DNA from: Trichopria drosophilae | Lineage: Eukaryota > Arthropoda > Insecta > Hymenoptera > Diapriidae | Length of the DNA stretch: 64,000 nt | Direction of reading: 5' to 3' | Assembly (NCBI GenBank): GCA_030407085.1 | Contig: CM059583.1 | Location: forward strand, 206,148,001-206,212,000 | Shown here: positions 13,801-27,068 of the stretch, piece by piece | Layout of the letters: each line of letters starts with the position of its first letter | How positions within the stretch are numbered: the first letter of the stretch is position 1 | Notes under the pieces: generated by a model | Database searches by the model: none | What the model saw: only the letters and a program-made list of their open reading frames with translations | What the model was told of the DNA's origin: nothing | Program-made: the position numbers and the translations under genes

Positions 13801-16800
13801 AAACAAAATTTAACAATAATCAGAAAAATGTTTTTAGACTTTTTGTCAGTGTTAAAAATCGGAAAAAATTAAAAATTTCGAAAACTGGAGAGCTAAGAAA
13901 TTTTAATGTATCAAATAAAAGTGAATTGACCAAATGAAAGCTTCATTCGTGTACTTCAAAAGATATTTTTCAATATCTTGAAAGGATTCGATGATATGAC
14001 ACTTTTCACGCGTGTGTAAAAATTCTGAACGTTTACGAATTTTTGGGCGGTACCTGGTATATGTCATGAATATGAAAACTTTTTATAGTTACTTTTGTTC
14101 TAAAGCAACACTGGTCTGTGGTTATACGAAGTAAATAAAATTTTGCGCTGTCCAAGCAGTTCTCTATAAGATCAACGAATTTACGAAATAAATCAAATTA
14201 AATATCATTTTCGATTTGTGTATTTTTCGAAAATATTCTGGGATATGCGGTAATTTTCAATGAATTTTTTGGCTCGAATTAAGTATATTAAAAAAAAACA
14301 ATTTATAATAATTTCATTACGCTCGAACAGGATGAGTTATAAAATACGATGCAATTAATATTTAGCAAAATACTGGTACTACCTATAAACAATCTAATGT
14401 TATAATAATATATAAGAAACCAACTCCATTTTTTTGGTAATACTCAATAATCTTGTTTACAAACAAATATGTTTAAGTATTACCTCGTCAATTTTCGAAA
14501 TTTCAGTTTTGATTATTAAAGATTTGTCTACAAATATTTGGCAACGTTCTCTAGAAAGTGTAGTAATTTGTAAATATAAAATTGGTTTAACATAAAGAAA
14601 CGGCACTATAGAAAATGTCATCCTGTATTCTGATTCAAAAATACATAATCCACAATTGCTGGACTTTCAAAAAATATATGACTTTAAACAGCATTTTTTA
14701 CATTTCTTTCCTACTCGATTTTAACATTGATTATATCTAAATATGCTCTAAATATATTCTTCATATCGTTTTGTAAATTCTAAATTTATTCTGCATCTGT
14801 TTATGGGCATAGAAACGTAATAAAAAGATAGTTTGATAAGAACCTACGGTTCTGAAAATAAAATATTTTGTTCGGTATTGACGAAAATCCAAAGCATTTA
14901 TGCCGGAATGGTTTTTGAAAATTAAATAATGATTTACACGTGATTGGTCACTAATTAATATACTTACATATATTAGTATCAAAGGAGTCGGTTGTCGCAT
15001 AGAATTTTGTACTTATGCTATCATCATTTTATTACATTTTCTAAAAATAAATTACAAATTCATCGCAAATTTCTTTTGCCCAATTTCAAGTACTCAAGAA
15101 TATATACTCTTTAATCAAGAATAAATACTCTAGTGCAAATTATTTCTTAATTGCGATTTTGAGAAAATAACAAATCTATATATATATATATATAATTCTG
15201 TGTATCAATGGCTAATTTATGATTATTACTCACACTATAGACATTTTAAAACACTAAAAATGCATTTTGGCGAACAATCAATGAACAATATAAAATAAAT
15301 GAGACTTCAAATACTATTACACGGTTTACAAAAAAATTGTTGAAATTGTTTGATATTTGCTCTTCTAGCCCCAAAGAAATTGGGATGTTGAGATATATTC
15401 ACAGCTTATAGTGGCTAATGGGTTGAGATACTAGTGGGAACTTAATTCTTACAGATTAAAGTAATTTTATGTTCCGTTTACGGGAAATAAAACACGTCGA
15501 CGTGTAAAAAAAGTAATTAGATACAGTTTTACACAGATTACAACTATGAACTCAAGGTCGACATCTTCTTAAGTACACCCGGAAATAAGTGATTTATTGG
15601 ATTTTTTTAGAATACAGGTTCAATTTTATAATTTTTCATATATTCTGTATGTAAATTATATTACGACAACATTGTTTTTAAAAGAATTTCCTTAAGGGTT
15701 GCGACCACATTTTTCTGCAGTATTGACATTGTAATCTTTTAATATGCTCTTCGATAAAATATGAAATTATTGAACTTTATTATATAATTTATATTTTATA
15801 ATATTTATTAAATTTCGGCTTCTAATCTATTTATTCTGACGATGCGCCTGATCGTAATAAATCGGTGATTGATACTGCTTTTTAATTTTACGACTATTTT
15901 ATTTTTCTAATTAGTTTGAAGAAGATATGTGTTATATTAAATCTCTTTTTTAGCAAGTGAAAGTGCAAACAAGATGTTTGTGCTTAAAATTATATAATTG
16001 ACTGCGATCCATGAAGCAATAACTGAATGTAACACCTGAATAAAAAGATTGTAAACAACACATTATTCGTAGTTTTTTCATTATTTGTTATTCATGATGT
16101 AGATGTTTCCCTCTAAAAATATAAATGCATATATTTATTATGTATAAATGTTTGGCCCTTGGTGTAATAGACATTTTACTCAAAATTTATTAAAATTATC
16201 TATCGTAATTTCATGATAACCAAAGTAAAATGGTTTTTAGAGTAAAAAAAGTTGATTTATAAAAAAATAGTTCAAATAATTGTACTTTATATTCCACAAT
16301 ATATTCGTTCTTTATTCTTCAATTGTTGAATATATAATTCAAGAATATATATATGAAACGATACTAGAAGTAATATATTTGTGTAATTAATATTCCGTTA
16401 ATGTCAGTAGGAATTTAGTATTTTAAAAATCTTTTCTAAAACACGGTACCTTTTGTAAGACAATATGTAAACACTGTAATAAAAAGAGGAGACATCCAGA
16501 AAATCGTATAAATAAACATAAAAAGAACATAGAACTTGATTCAGAACAGCAAACAGGTCTGACAAAACATCGTATATGGAAACTGGTCATGCTTTCGATT
16601 ATAATAGTCACAACTTTAGCTAAACAAGTGCATTCCACAAAAAGATTAGAAGTGGAGAGTTTTTATCTATATGAGCATAGGATCAGTAAATATGAAATGT
16701 TTTATTATTATAATTAATTATTTTTAGAACATTTTGAAAGATTTTCGTGCTTTTTTTATTCATTTTTAAAAAGTGTCATTTCTTTCGGCGTTTTGAACAA

Positions 16801-19731
16801 TATTGTTCTTTTTGTGTATTTTTCAATTACAGTATGTACTTTACTTTGAAATTTTCATATAAATTTTTCGTTACGTAATTATTATGCATAGCTTAGAAGT
16901 CTATTTTAATGTAAATCAGGACATTTGAACGGTGTACATATTTATGTTTTTTTGATTACTCGCATGAAATATGACCGCATATTTTCGCTTATCATCACGC
17001 TACTGACAAAGATGTAAAGTGCTTCATGCACTGTAATAAATCTTATTTTTTCATTCTGGAAGCATATATAAACACTGTTGAATATTTTTATTTATTTGTC
17101 ATTTAAATACATTTTATAATTAAATTGTTAATTACTATGTAACATTTTCTTTTGAAAAATTTTCAACCTTTCTTTGTTTTCGTCATTGACTTTCTTTCAT
17201 CATCCAAGTTCTGTTTTTTTAATTTTAATATTTGTTACTTTTCAATTCTGATTTATTTGTATTATTGTTAGATGATAGTAGATTTCGATATACACATTCT
17301 TTTGGTGACTTACGAGAGTTACACTTACAATTAGTAGAAGATTATTATTTTTCCCTGGTGAAGAAAAAAGTATATATTTGCTGTAATTCCTATTTTTACT
17401 GATTTTATACCTCTTTTCTGTGTACAAATTCTGTCATTTATAATTTTGTAAGTTTTATATCAAGTTCTGATTAAAATAGATTCCTTTTAACTTTTGCCAC
17501 TTAACATTTTTTAAAAATTTATCTCAAACTTTCACATCAAGTGGACTATATGAATATGCTATTTTATATGGCATACGAAAATGAGAATAATGTAAATTTT
17601 TCTAATATATATATAATTTTATATATAACAAAATACACTAGCGAAACATAAGTGAGTTTTACAGATGTACACAGATTGGAGTACTCAGATACGTTTTATT
17701 ATTATTTGGAAAAAGTTGTCGCAGTTGTTGGATTAGAGAGAAATGTCTAGGATTACAATATAGCAAAAAACATTTATTCCTTCCATGATTATTTAAAAAA
17801 ATCGAGTTCGTTAAACGTCGAATCCAACATATAGCACTAAAAAATGTCCATGTTTTAAGAATTTTGTTTGACTCCATATAAAATAAGAAATTGACATTCT
17901 TTAAAGTAGGTTTATATATACTAGTTTGAAGGTAAAAATAATTTTGAGTGAATGTGTTTTTCGAAGAATTCTGCACTTAGGTCCGGATTCATAGTCATAA
18001 GCAATTAAACGTATTAGTAAACAATAAAAATCGGTACAGAATTTGGAAAAAAGTTTGTGTTTAATTTGATGCCTTAGGGTCTTAAAAATGATATCCCACA
18101 AGATGTGGATGCAAAAAAAAACATTCACAAACAAACTAAACATTTCCGTTTTGTGAGAACGCTTCAGGAAATCGTCACCGATTAAATTGAAATTCTAATA
18201 ATACATTCGAAGTATATTTTATCCCAAAAAATAAGTCGAATTTGTTTATATTGATCTATAGTTTATGTTTTATACTATTAACGCCGCTTTTTAATGAGAA
18301 TTTTGAATTTCTGTTAAAAAATATAGAGAAATTGTTATAAACAATCGGCCACTTTATAATATTCCGCCGTTATCGCCTCAACAACTATGAAAACGTTTAG
18401 AAAATATTAAAATTGAATCTTTTACTTAAAGTATGGTAATGGAAGAAAAGTTTAAGCCTAGGTCGATTAAAAAAAAACATTGGTATTGGTGTGGTAGTGT
18501 GTCTAAAACGGCGAAAAGTTTGGGAATTTTTATCTCGAAAAGTTGTCATCCTTCGTGAAACTTACTAAGAACCTTTTTGTTCAAAATTATCCAAAAAAAC
18601 GTGAAAAATTTTTTTCCAAAAGAACAAAATTATTAAATTTTTTTAAACAAATTGTTATAACAATTAACCAACCACTTTTGAGCATTCCACCCAAAAAATT
18701 CGTGTTCATCGGCCAAAAAATTCACCAAAAAACATTGTGTCAGGTGGGGACATATAAAAGGCAGCAGCAACATAGGTAGCTCCTAGACTAGCCTGCATGA
18801 TTTGAAATGATTGGAATGGTTGATAATTGAAATGAATTGATTTTGGAGATAATATCTAATAGTACCTAATAGAAAAAACTATTTTAGTAAGTGCCCATCC
18901 TACAGCCTCAGGTATGAAACCAGAAACAAGCTGTGGTTTAAGAAAAACAATGTTTTTTTTACATTTTAGACTTTTAATATTTTTAAATTGTACATGGCGG
19001 AAAATATTCCTATTATAAAGAGAATGTAATTGCAGCTGGGTTTATGTATGTGAATCTTTCTGTGATTCATTTAACATTGCATTTTTCTGTGACCAGTCGA
19101 TCTGAAAATCATTATTTCTTATGAGCTTACTGATGCAATGCCTCTCTAACTCTCGGTCAAATATTCTTATAGATTTTACAATTCATTTTAGAACAATACA
19201 TTTCTTTACTATCGAACCTAGTACATAATCAATTTGTCGACTAGAAGAGAAAAAATATTAAGTACAGAATGTTATTACAGTATATTTATTATACGGTTAT
19301 GCTGTTAGAAAATAGAATATGCTGTTAGTAAAACCTTTAACAAATTTAGTAGAATTTAAATGAACAATTTAACCGATTTTTCACCTTTCAAGTAGACTAC
19401 TCAACAATATACAATACCCATGTCTTCTACACTGGTTTTCCATAGTCTAGGTCGAGCGTTCTAAATTTTAGATTTATTTTTTGTACATTTTTGTATTTAC
19501 AGAAGTAACTCTTTCTTTTTAGAGATGACTTTTTTTAACTCTACGAGACTCCAGAAAAATAATAAAAAATAATGATTGTTGAGGTGCCATAAGAATAACA
19601 ATTGGAACTGTTTAGAATTCAATTTTAAAAGCATCATGGAATTCCTTATAGTATACGATACGACAACCTTACAACTAAATTAAGAAATGAAATTTCCAAA
19701 ATCTTAACATCTCAATAATCTGTTTTCAAGT
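7801..19731. other. 12 kb without a supported gene
   Basis: Reading frames reach 105 codons at most and none has a recognisable domain, signal peptide or splice context. Simple repeats are present (TCAA at 9718-9734, TA at 15176-15195). The stretches at about 12720-12900 and 13270-13460 contain TAGTTAA/AACTATT words similar to the 652-861 element. Old unassigned repeats are likely. Confidence 0.5.
15176..15195. repeat. (TA)n microsatellite
   Basis: An uninterrupted run of alternating T and A. Confidence 0.8.
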
Positions 19732-19735
19732 TTAA

Positions 19736-20630
19736 CCCATTAACGTCAAGAAGGACACTTTTTTCAATTAAATTTCAATCAAAAATTTCATATGAAAATC
19801 CAACTTCAAATAAATTGAAAGGTACATGTCTTACTTTTTTCGAGGTCGCTCTTTTCAGTGCTGTTGTCAAAATTGAGCTATCTTAATTAGAAAATTAAAC
19901 ATGGCGATTTAAATGTCAAAATAACGCGAAAAATCGAGTGTTCTTTTTTATAAAACATTGTTTTCTCATCGAAAGAATATTTGTCGTCAGAAAATTTCTT
20001 CATTAAATGGATCTAATAGTTACAGTGTCAAGATAAATTTTTTAAATATTTAAAAACTAACATGGTGTTAGTTTCTAATTAAAACTTAACAATTGTTTTT
20101 CTTGAAAACTATAGACTCGAATGTTCGAACAATAAAAAAATTTAACAATATATTCTGGAAAAATTGGAGAGCATTTATTGACTCATTCTAAAACGCATTT
20201 ATTCTTAGAAAATTTGTTCTGAAGTCTATAGTTTTCAAGAAAAACAATTGTTATGTTTTAATTAGAAATTTGTCATTGAAGTCGCCATTTTGTGATCACC
20301 ATGTTAGTTTGTAAATATTTAAAAAATTTATCTTGATACTGCAACTATAGAGTCCACGTTTAATGAAGAAATTTTCTGACGACAAATATTCTTTCGATGA
20401 GAAAAAAATGTTTTATAAAAAAGAACACTCGATTTTTCGCGTTATTTTGACATTTAAATCGCCATGTTTAATTTTCTAATTAAGATAGCTCAATTTTGAC
20501 AACAGCACTGAAAAGAGCGACCTCGAAAATAGTAAGACATGTACCTTTCAATTTATTTCAACTTGGATTTTCATATGAAATTTTTGATTGAAATTTAAGT
20601 GAAAAAAGAGTCCTTCTTGATGTTAATGGG
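19736..20630. mobile_element. 0.9 kb palindromic foldback element, TTAA-flanked
   Basis: The element begins CCCATTAACGTC and ends with the near reverse complement (GATGTTAATGGG), with TTAA on each side at 19732-19735 and 20631-20634. The two halves are reverse complements over almost their whole length with only scattered differences; for example ACATGGCGATTTAAATG at about 19900 returns inverted at about 20450. A TTAA target site and CCC..GGG ends are features of piggyBac-superfamily elements; no transposase is present. Related elements lie at 45144, 49860 and 52937. Confidence 0.75.
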
Positions 20631-20634
20631 TTAA

Positions 20635-23113
20635 AACTGCATCGTATTTGAAAATGCACCCATTGAACGTTACTGAAAAAAAATGTTAAAATCATGAACC
20701 GTAAAAATTATTGTTCCATGAAAATGGCATTGGATAAAATGTATTATAGTTACAAGGAAAGGGTAACCATATATTAATTTGCCTTAGTTGTTCAGGCTTT
20801 GCATAACGAAAGACGCGTAATACCCAAACGTAACTTGCCTATTTTTTTATTACGGACATTGACACGCGTAACTTCGCATCATCGAGCAAGGTACCGACTA
20901 CTATAATAATCAGAAAGTGAAATGCAATTACACTGTCAACGCAAGGAAGCTTACCTAAAGTAGACATTACACGTTTGCGGTGAGACAGGACGGATATCGA
21001 TTTTTAAGACGACATAATACTTTTAAGAATTAGACATTGTAATATATGGGACATTTTTTCAAAATTTCATATTTTTATAAAGTTATCAAAATTAAGTTTA
21101 CACCTGTATTATATTATTAATAATCCATCGAAATGCCGTAAAGCTTTATGTTGCTTCTAGTTGAAGTTGTAATTATTAATACATTTTAATTGTATGTCAT
21201 TCAAAATGAAACCTTAATTAGGTATGTTTGTAAAAGTTGTTTCTTCTGCATATTTTCATTGCATATAAATCCTTTCTGTTATATTTATTTATTCAAAATC
21301 AAAATTGCGTGTCAAATCTATGTTTAGTGGTCCCTTTGATTTAGAACCATCCAACGAAATATTGCGTTTATGCTTGTTAATTCTATGTCTTTCAAAATTC
21401 ATGCTGTTTCAACTAAATCAACTGAACACATCTGAGATGTAATGTGTCCAATTTGTACTTATGATTCGATACCATCGATATTTGTATTAAACGGGGCATA
21501 AACAGTTCATAAACGTTGATATTTCCTGGTTTATTTTTAATCCTTTGCGAAAATAATGTAATATACAGAATGCCTGTAGTATTTTTTAAAATATTGAAGT
21601 TGAAAAAACTTCAAAAGTAAATAAGTTTTTAATCCGTATTTGAAATAAATATGTTATTTGTTGTTTCTTGGTAAGCGGATAGTTAATAGAATAAAATGTA
21701 CACTAATTTATGTTTCGTCAATTTATTTAAGACCCTCCTCAAAAATATATTAAAAATGTATTAAAAATGCCTGTAGTATTGTTATAAAAATCGTCTTTAA
21801 CGCTGACTAAAGATTTAAACATTTCTCATGTTACTTTACTTATACAGACGACACTAGTATGATCTCGTAAAATATATAAACATAATTTTACTAATTTAAT
21901 GAATCTTTTTTCGTAAATCGAAAAAGATAACAAAGCCAAAGCAAAAAGCTGCTAGACGAATGATAACTACTTAATTTAACACTAAAAACTTTACAATACG
22001 TTATTACACGTTATTATTGAAAAATAAATATAGTTAGTTAACTATATTTAGCAAAGTGAGTTGTTATTAACAAATAAAGTAAAAAATATGTTTCTTTTTA
22101 AATGTATTTTTAAGGATACTATCCAAGAACTACTTAAATTATTAAAATTTTGGATTCGAGGTTAGATTCGAAATCGTTATAGGGACCCAAAAAACCCAGA
22201 TTAGCAAATTTAATCCAAATACAGTTATATTTTAAATTTTTTAGTACCATATTGGATCCACCATCTTGTATTTCGAAATACTAAGCTTAGAATTGTAATC
22301 AGTGTCGTCATTTCAATGCGTCGGCTTTATTATACATTATATATTTTTTCATTATAAAGATAAAAGAAAAAGAAATGTTACAATTTGTGAAAGACAATTG
22401 GTCCATGAAAGGCATTATTTACATTAAGGGTTGTTACTTTGTTCCGGTGAAACTGATTACATTTTAGTTCGTGAATTCGTGTAAAAACTGCTAGTCAATG
22501 TTGTTTAGGTTATGTTTAGGTTCTATTCACGTATTATATCGGATTAGAACCTTAGAACCAATGAATTTCAATGAAAATGGCTAAGAAACCGAAATAAAAC
22601 GTCCCAATAAACGAAAAAGTATACGGAAACGATATTTTGCATTCTGTTTCTTTCTAGTGGCGTATTGATTATTCCAGATTCTTATTCTAATTTATACCAT
22701 TTTATACGACCTGTAATACCAGAATTGAATTCATTCGATCTTATATACGATACCGTATTTAACGCATTACAAAAATTGATTTGTTGCGGCTTAGAATAGC
22801 TTCAAATTCTGTTAATTTAATCGAAGAATTGATTATATCCTTTTCCGTATTTCATAATTTTCGAAGAAATGTTCCGTTTTCTAATTTTGAGTTTAAATCA
22901 TTCGATAATCCAAAGTAATCGTTTCTTTGAGGTTATGTGCGTTAATTATCGTATATAATATTGTATACACTCGCATTTGTAACTGAAAGAGTGGGAAAGA
23001 AACAGATTTATTTCGTATTAAATCGTACACAGATTTTTCGTATACTTTACATTACATTCAAGTCCTTTGATGATTTTCAAAACATAAAATAACCTACAAA
23101 AAGGCAAAATACG
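20635..23113. other. Non-genic stretch
   Basis: No exon or RNA gene recognised. A fragment of the recurring word pair meaning 'CATATTGGAT..CCATCTTG' (related to repeats at 31, 33, 41.8 and 59.3 kb) occurs near 22245-22270. Confidence 0.5.
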
Positions 23114-23115
23114 TA

Positions 23116-23317
23116 CAGTAGTCCTCCCCTTATTTTAACTATTCGGGACAAGGAAGATGGCGGCCCCTTCGCTTATTTTAACATCTCCCCTCTTTTTTAC
23201 GGCCAGCAGTGAGAGCGAGAGAGCACGATAAAAAAAAGTTAAAATAGGGGAAGGGAAAAAGTTAAAACAAGAGACGTGGTTAAAATACGGGGAGTTAAAA
23301 TAAGGGGAGGTCTACTG
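23116..23317. mobile_element. pogo/Tigger-type MITE, copy 1
   Basis: A 202 bp element with terminal inverted repeats CAGTAGTCCTCCCC and GGGGAGGTCTACTG, flanked by TA on both sides (23114-23115 and 23318-23319). The Tc1/mariner superfamily inserts at TA, and CAGT ends are usual for its pogo/Tigger branch. The subterminal words CTTATTTTAAC and GTTAAAATAAG are repeated inside each arm. No transposase. Copies 2-4 lie at 35928, 36456 and 39433. Confidence 0.8.
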
Positions 23318-23319
23318 TA

Positions 23320-24227
23320 GTGATATATGTAAAGGTTTCTGAAATTTGTCCACATATTAAGAATTAACTGATATATTATCAGTAAATCAATAAATGATCG
23401 CCAAATGCTAAATAGAAAAATAATATATAAAATATCAAATTTTTGTGCAAATAACTAAAGCCCAATGATAAAGTTAAATATATATGTAAATTACTTAGTT
23501 CTTAATAAAAGATAACACACTGTAGCAGTTTATAATTCAATTTATTCCTGAGTATTCAACCATTGTTATATACATAAAGAATATGTAAATTCTTAAGAAC
23601 GTAGTCAGGTAGTATAATTACTAATAATAATCAGTTATTTATTAGGCGAAAAATAATCTGTACAAATAAACAATACAAAATATATCATATTGTCAAATGA
23701 GTGTATACACGTCGTTTAAGATAAATCTATATGCATATACTTACAATTTAAGTCATACTATAAAAATAAGTATTTGACAATGACAACAAACACAACGTTA
23801 TGATGATTAGTTTCAGAAAATTATGCTAAAATAGATACACAGTATGATAGATTTCCTGGCAATAACATTATCACAGTCATTTTAGTACATAAATGTTCTT
23901 AAGTCTACAATTAATAATGACACATTTTTATATAAATTTTCCAGACTGTAGTGCATTAAGAAAAACTAAGATCCACTCAAATAAAATTACTGAATGAGAA
24001 GTGATTTGTCAAAAAGTACTTAAAATCTTTTTAAATGCTTTTCCAGTTTTTCTTGAAAAGATTACGTTTATGCATTTTGTTCTAGCTTATTCTATAGGTT
24101 TGAGCAAAACAATGTTATATTATTCAGACGTTTTTCTCTGGCATTTAGGAACTTCATTAGTAATAAATTCGATGATATGTAAGTGATTGAATCTGAATTT
24201 TCGGAAGACATTGCATTTATCATTCAA
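23320..24227. other. Spacer downstream of the Torsin-like gene
   Basis: No gene seen. It should contain the 3' UTR of the minus-strand gene, whose stop codon is at 24228-24230, but I did not settle on a polyadenylation site. Confidence 0.5.
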
Positions 24228-25541
24228 TTAAAATTCATCCTTGGACAATGGCTTCGTTATTCGTTCTCTAAAAAGTTGAACTTTACCATACGCTCCCTTG
24301 CAGCCAGTATGAGAAGCTAATAAGCCTTGTTTAATGTACTCAATGTCTTCATTCGTCAGTTTCACATTTGTGTACTCTGCTGCATCCACGATACATTTAG
24401 TTATTGCTTTTTCATCCATCGCTTTAAAACCAATGGTAATTGGAGTTAATGTTGATTCTTGGAACGCCTTTTCAACCATCGAGAAGCTTTGCTCCAAATC
24501 AATGCGTCTTTCTAAACTTTTATTGTCAGTCTCTTGAGTATTAATCAAAGTTAAAATCAGAAGGCAGTGCTTGTTATTGGCATGTGCATTTAACATTCGT
24601 ACAAAACCAACTACTGCTTCAATGCTGTCAGACTTTAAATTCTCAAGAACAATCAAATTGCAGTAACAAAAGTGCAGGGAACTGTAGGCTTGCAGATATT
24701 TTGAAAAAACTGGTGGGAAGTATTCCAAAACATACCCTGTTTCTTCCATGTTCGTTTTTAGTATGTTTGCGATGTGAGATTTCCCTACACCTACCCCACC
24801 AACAAATGCTATAACGTGGGTACCTGACTTGTGATTTAATGTACGCAATTCCTGTGACAATTTTGCTACAACTTCTGGTTGACCATACACTTTTTCTTGT
24901 AATGAATCTAATACTGTATTGAAATCAAATTTGGGGTTGCAAACATGTTTCAACAAATCTTCCCGACTGAAAAACGAACTAACATAAACTGAAGTTATTG
25001 AAAGCAGCACAAAAAAGAGCACTTGCCAACAAGCCATTTTGTTGCCTTTATTTCCTTGATTGTGCTGAACTTTAAACCCAACCAATGATCTGAGTTTTTC
25101 CTTTAAAATATTCGACTCCTCTATGCGTTGCCTTTTCAATTCATCACATTCTTTTGGAATTTCATGCATATTACGCGACTGTGTATTACATGTTGGCACA
25201 ACGGGTGAAGGAAGTCGTTCTATATCATACAATACATCTGTAAACGCTTCTTTTTTCTCAGGAAATAATTGGGATTTGTTACTTTCTGGTTTATGAAGAT
25301 CACTAGTCGAATGATTGTTAAAATTTGCTATGAATTTAGGCGGAGACAAAATACCCTTGGCAACCGCAGATTCAGTACTGAAATAGTTGGTATTTGGTCG
25401 TGTTAAAGAAGAAAATATATTTAATTGTTTGGCCTCGGCTGGAGAGTTAGATTCGTATAATGTTGGAATACACTGCAATGTTGATTTCCATAAATTTTTA
25501 CGTTCTTCATCAGGAGTTTTCACTTCTGCAGAAATTCTCAC
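24228..25541 (-). CDS. Torsin-like AAA+ ATPase (Torsin-4A-like)
   Basis: The 437-residue open frame has three parts. Residues 1-168 are polar, low in recognisable structure and probably cytosolic or nucleoplasmic. Residues 171-190 form a single hydrophobic membrane segment. Residues 195-437 are an AAA+ domain: VYGQPEVV at 218-225 matches the Torsin/Clp N-terminal box, GGVGVGKS at 248-255 is a Walker A motif, LIVLEN at 296-301 sits at the Walker B position, and GCK at 413-415 matches the sensor-2 Gly-Cys-Lys typical of Torsins. Torsins are membrane-associated ATPases of the ER and nuclear envelope; most have a cleaved signal peptide, whereas Torsin-4A has an N-terminal extension and membrane anchor as seen here. 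An acceptor-like ATACAG directly precedes the start and the frame stays open through it, so the true start may lie in an upstream exon not found. LAP1/LULL1-type cofactors were considered, but they lack a Walker A motif. Confidence 0.85.
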   Translation of the reverse strand: MRISAEVKTPDEERKNLWKSTLQCIPTLYESNSPAEAKQLNIFSSLTRPNTNYFSTESAVAKGILSPPKFIANFNNHSTSDLHKPESNKSQLFPEKKEAFTDVLYDIERLPSPVVPTCNTQSRNMHEIPKECDELKRQRIEESNILKEKLRSLVGFKVQHNQGNKGNKMACWQVLFFVLLSITSVYVSSFFSREDLLKHVCNPKFDFNTVLDSLQEKVYGQPEVVAKLSQELRTLNHKSGTHVIAFVGGVGVGKSHIANILKTNMEETGYVLEYFPPVFSKYLQAYSSLHFCYCNLIVLENLKSDSIEAVVGFVRMLNAHANNKHCLLILTLINTQETDNKSLERRIDLEQSFSMVEKAFQESTLTPITIGFKAMDEKAITKCIVDAAEYTNVKLTNEDIEYIKQGLLASHTGCKGAYGKVQLFRERITKPLSKDEF

Positions 25542-25543
25542 AT

Positions 25544-27068
25544 CTCTGTATGAATTAAAAATTTATATAAAGCTTTATTTTAGCAGTTTTACTCTAATTC
25601 ACTATCATAATTTTATATAGATTATGAATAAGGGTTATGAAAAATAACTGTACAGGTTTGATTACAAATTATAACACGTACTGAGTACTTTTTTTATTCA
25701 CATTATTAAATATGAGCAAATCTATCAAACTATATGATTTAACGATAACAATATTTTTATTGTTTAATTATTTCATTTTTAAATTAAAAGCACACTATTT
25801 ATTTGTGATATCTGTATATAAATAGTTGTTATGAATCGTTAATGTATTCCAAATGTAATAGTAAAAAAAATGCATTGAAGGTTGATTGAAATTTATTCAC
25901 TCGTCTGAATTAGCTTTCTTAACTTCTTGAATGAATTTCAATGAAAAAATAAATTTCAATTACTTTTAATGGTTAAAATAGTTTGTAGAAAGTTATTCGC
26001 TTCAATGATTTTGAATGGGAAAAAAGTGAAATGGAAAAAGTGTCATCTTTAATGAATTTCAATAGAAAATAGTACAGTTAGAGATTGAATTAATTCCTAT
26101 GGAAAAATAATTATCTTCGCTTCAAATGAATTAATGTCAATAAATTTGAATTATAAAAGAGTAAAACATGAAACATATCTGAAGTATTTTCTCATTGAAA
26201 TTCATTCCAGATGATGAAAAAACCTATTCAGAAATTATAAGTTTGCTGGGTTCTGGATCAAAAATGTATTTGCCGGAATCGTTTCTCATTATTGCTGAAA
26301 AAATTGTAGTTAAAACAGTACATCAACATTTTTATTGTCAAAAATTCATTTTTCAAACTTAGAAAACAAATCAACTACTGAATCATTTAATAAATTATAT
26401 TTTTGCTGAATTTTCAATTTTTAAGTTCACAAAGTTTTGTTTATTTTTGTAAATTATTTTAGGAGTAACGAAAGATAAAGAAAATATCATATAATTATGT
26501 GGTATTAAAAAAACTTCACATTCAAAGCTATAGTCACGCTAATAGATATACACGTAGTTATTGTTATAATATATTTTATTTTTGACAGCACAGTCTTCGA
26601 TAAGATCTTTATATATTAATTAAATATGCTCAATCAACAAAATTAAGGATTCAAACATTGATAAAAACACGAAATAAAAAAATTCTTAAGATTTTGCTCT
26701 TATTAAAAAATGAAATTCTTTTAACATCTTTTTAATTGTTGACATATATAGTATACCTTTAGTAGTATAGACGACACTTTAATAGTATCAACGAATATAG
26801 ATGCTCAGTATGATATTGGAGTGCCCTGTTGGATTATGAGCAAACAAAAATTTACAACGATTAAGAGCAGTGGAGTAATTGAGTTTTTTTAGCGCACCAA
26901 TAAGTTAAATGAGTAAACGACGAGTGTTTAAATTATGTTCTTTTGCGTGTGTACATTGACGAGTACAGAGTAACTCTCAAATAATTAACATTTAGAGTCT
27001 CTAAAGAGGTTAAATTTTCTTTGACATTTGAACATTTCTTATCCCCTACTCTTTACCACTGAGACACA
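25544..27068. other. Upstream region of the Torsin-like gene
   Basis: AT-rich with no second coding exon recognised. A 5' exon of the minus-strand gene could lie here, because the first ATG follows an acceptor-like site, but I could not pick one out. Confidence 0.4.

Noticed and set aside
17659..17976. 105-codon minus-strand open frame overlapping another at 17901-18143
   Set aside because: No domain or splice support; random composition.
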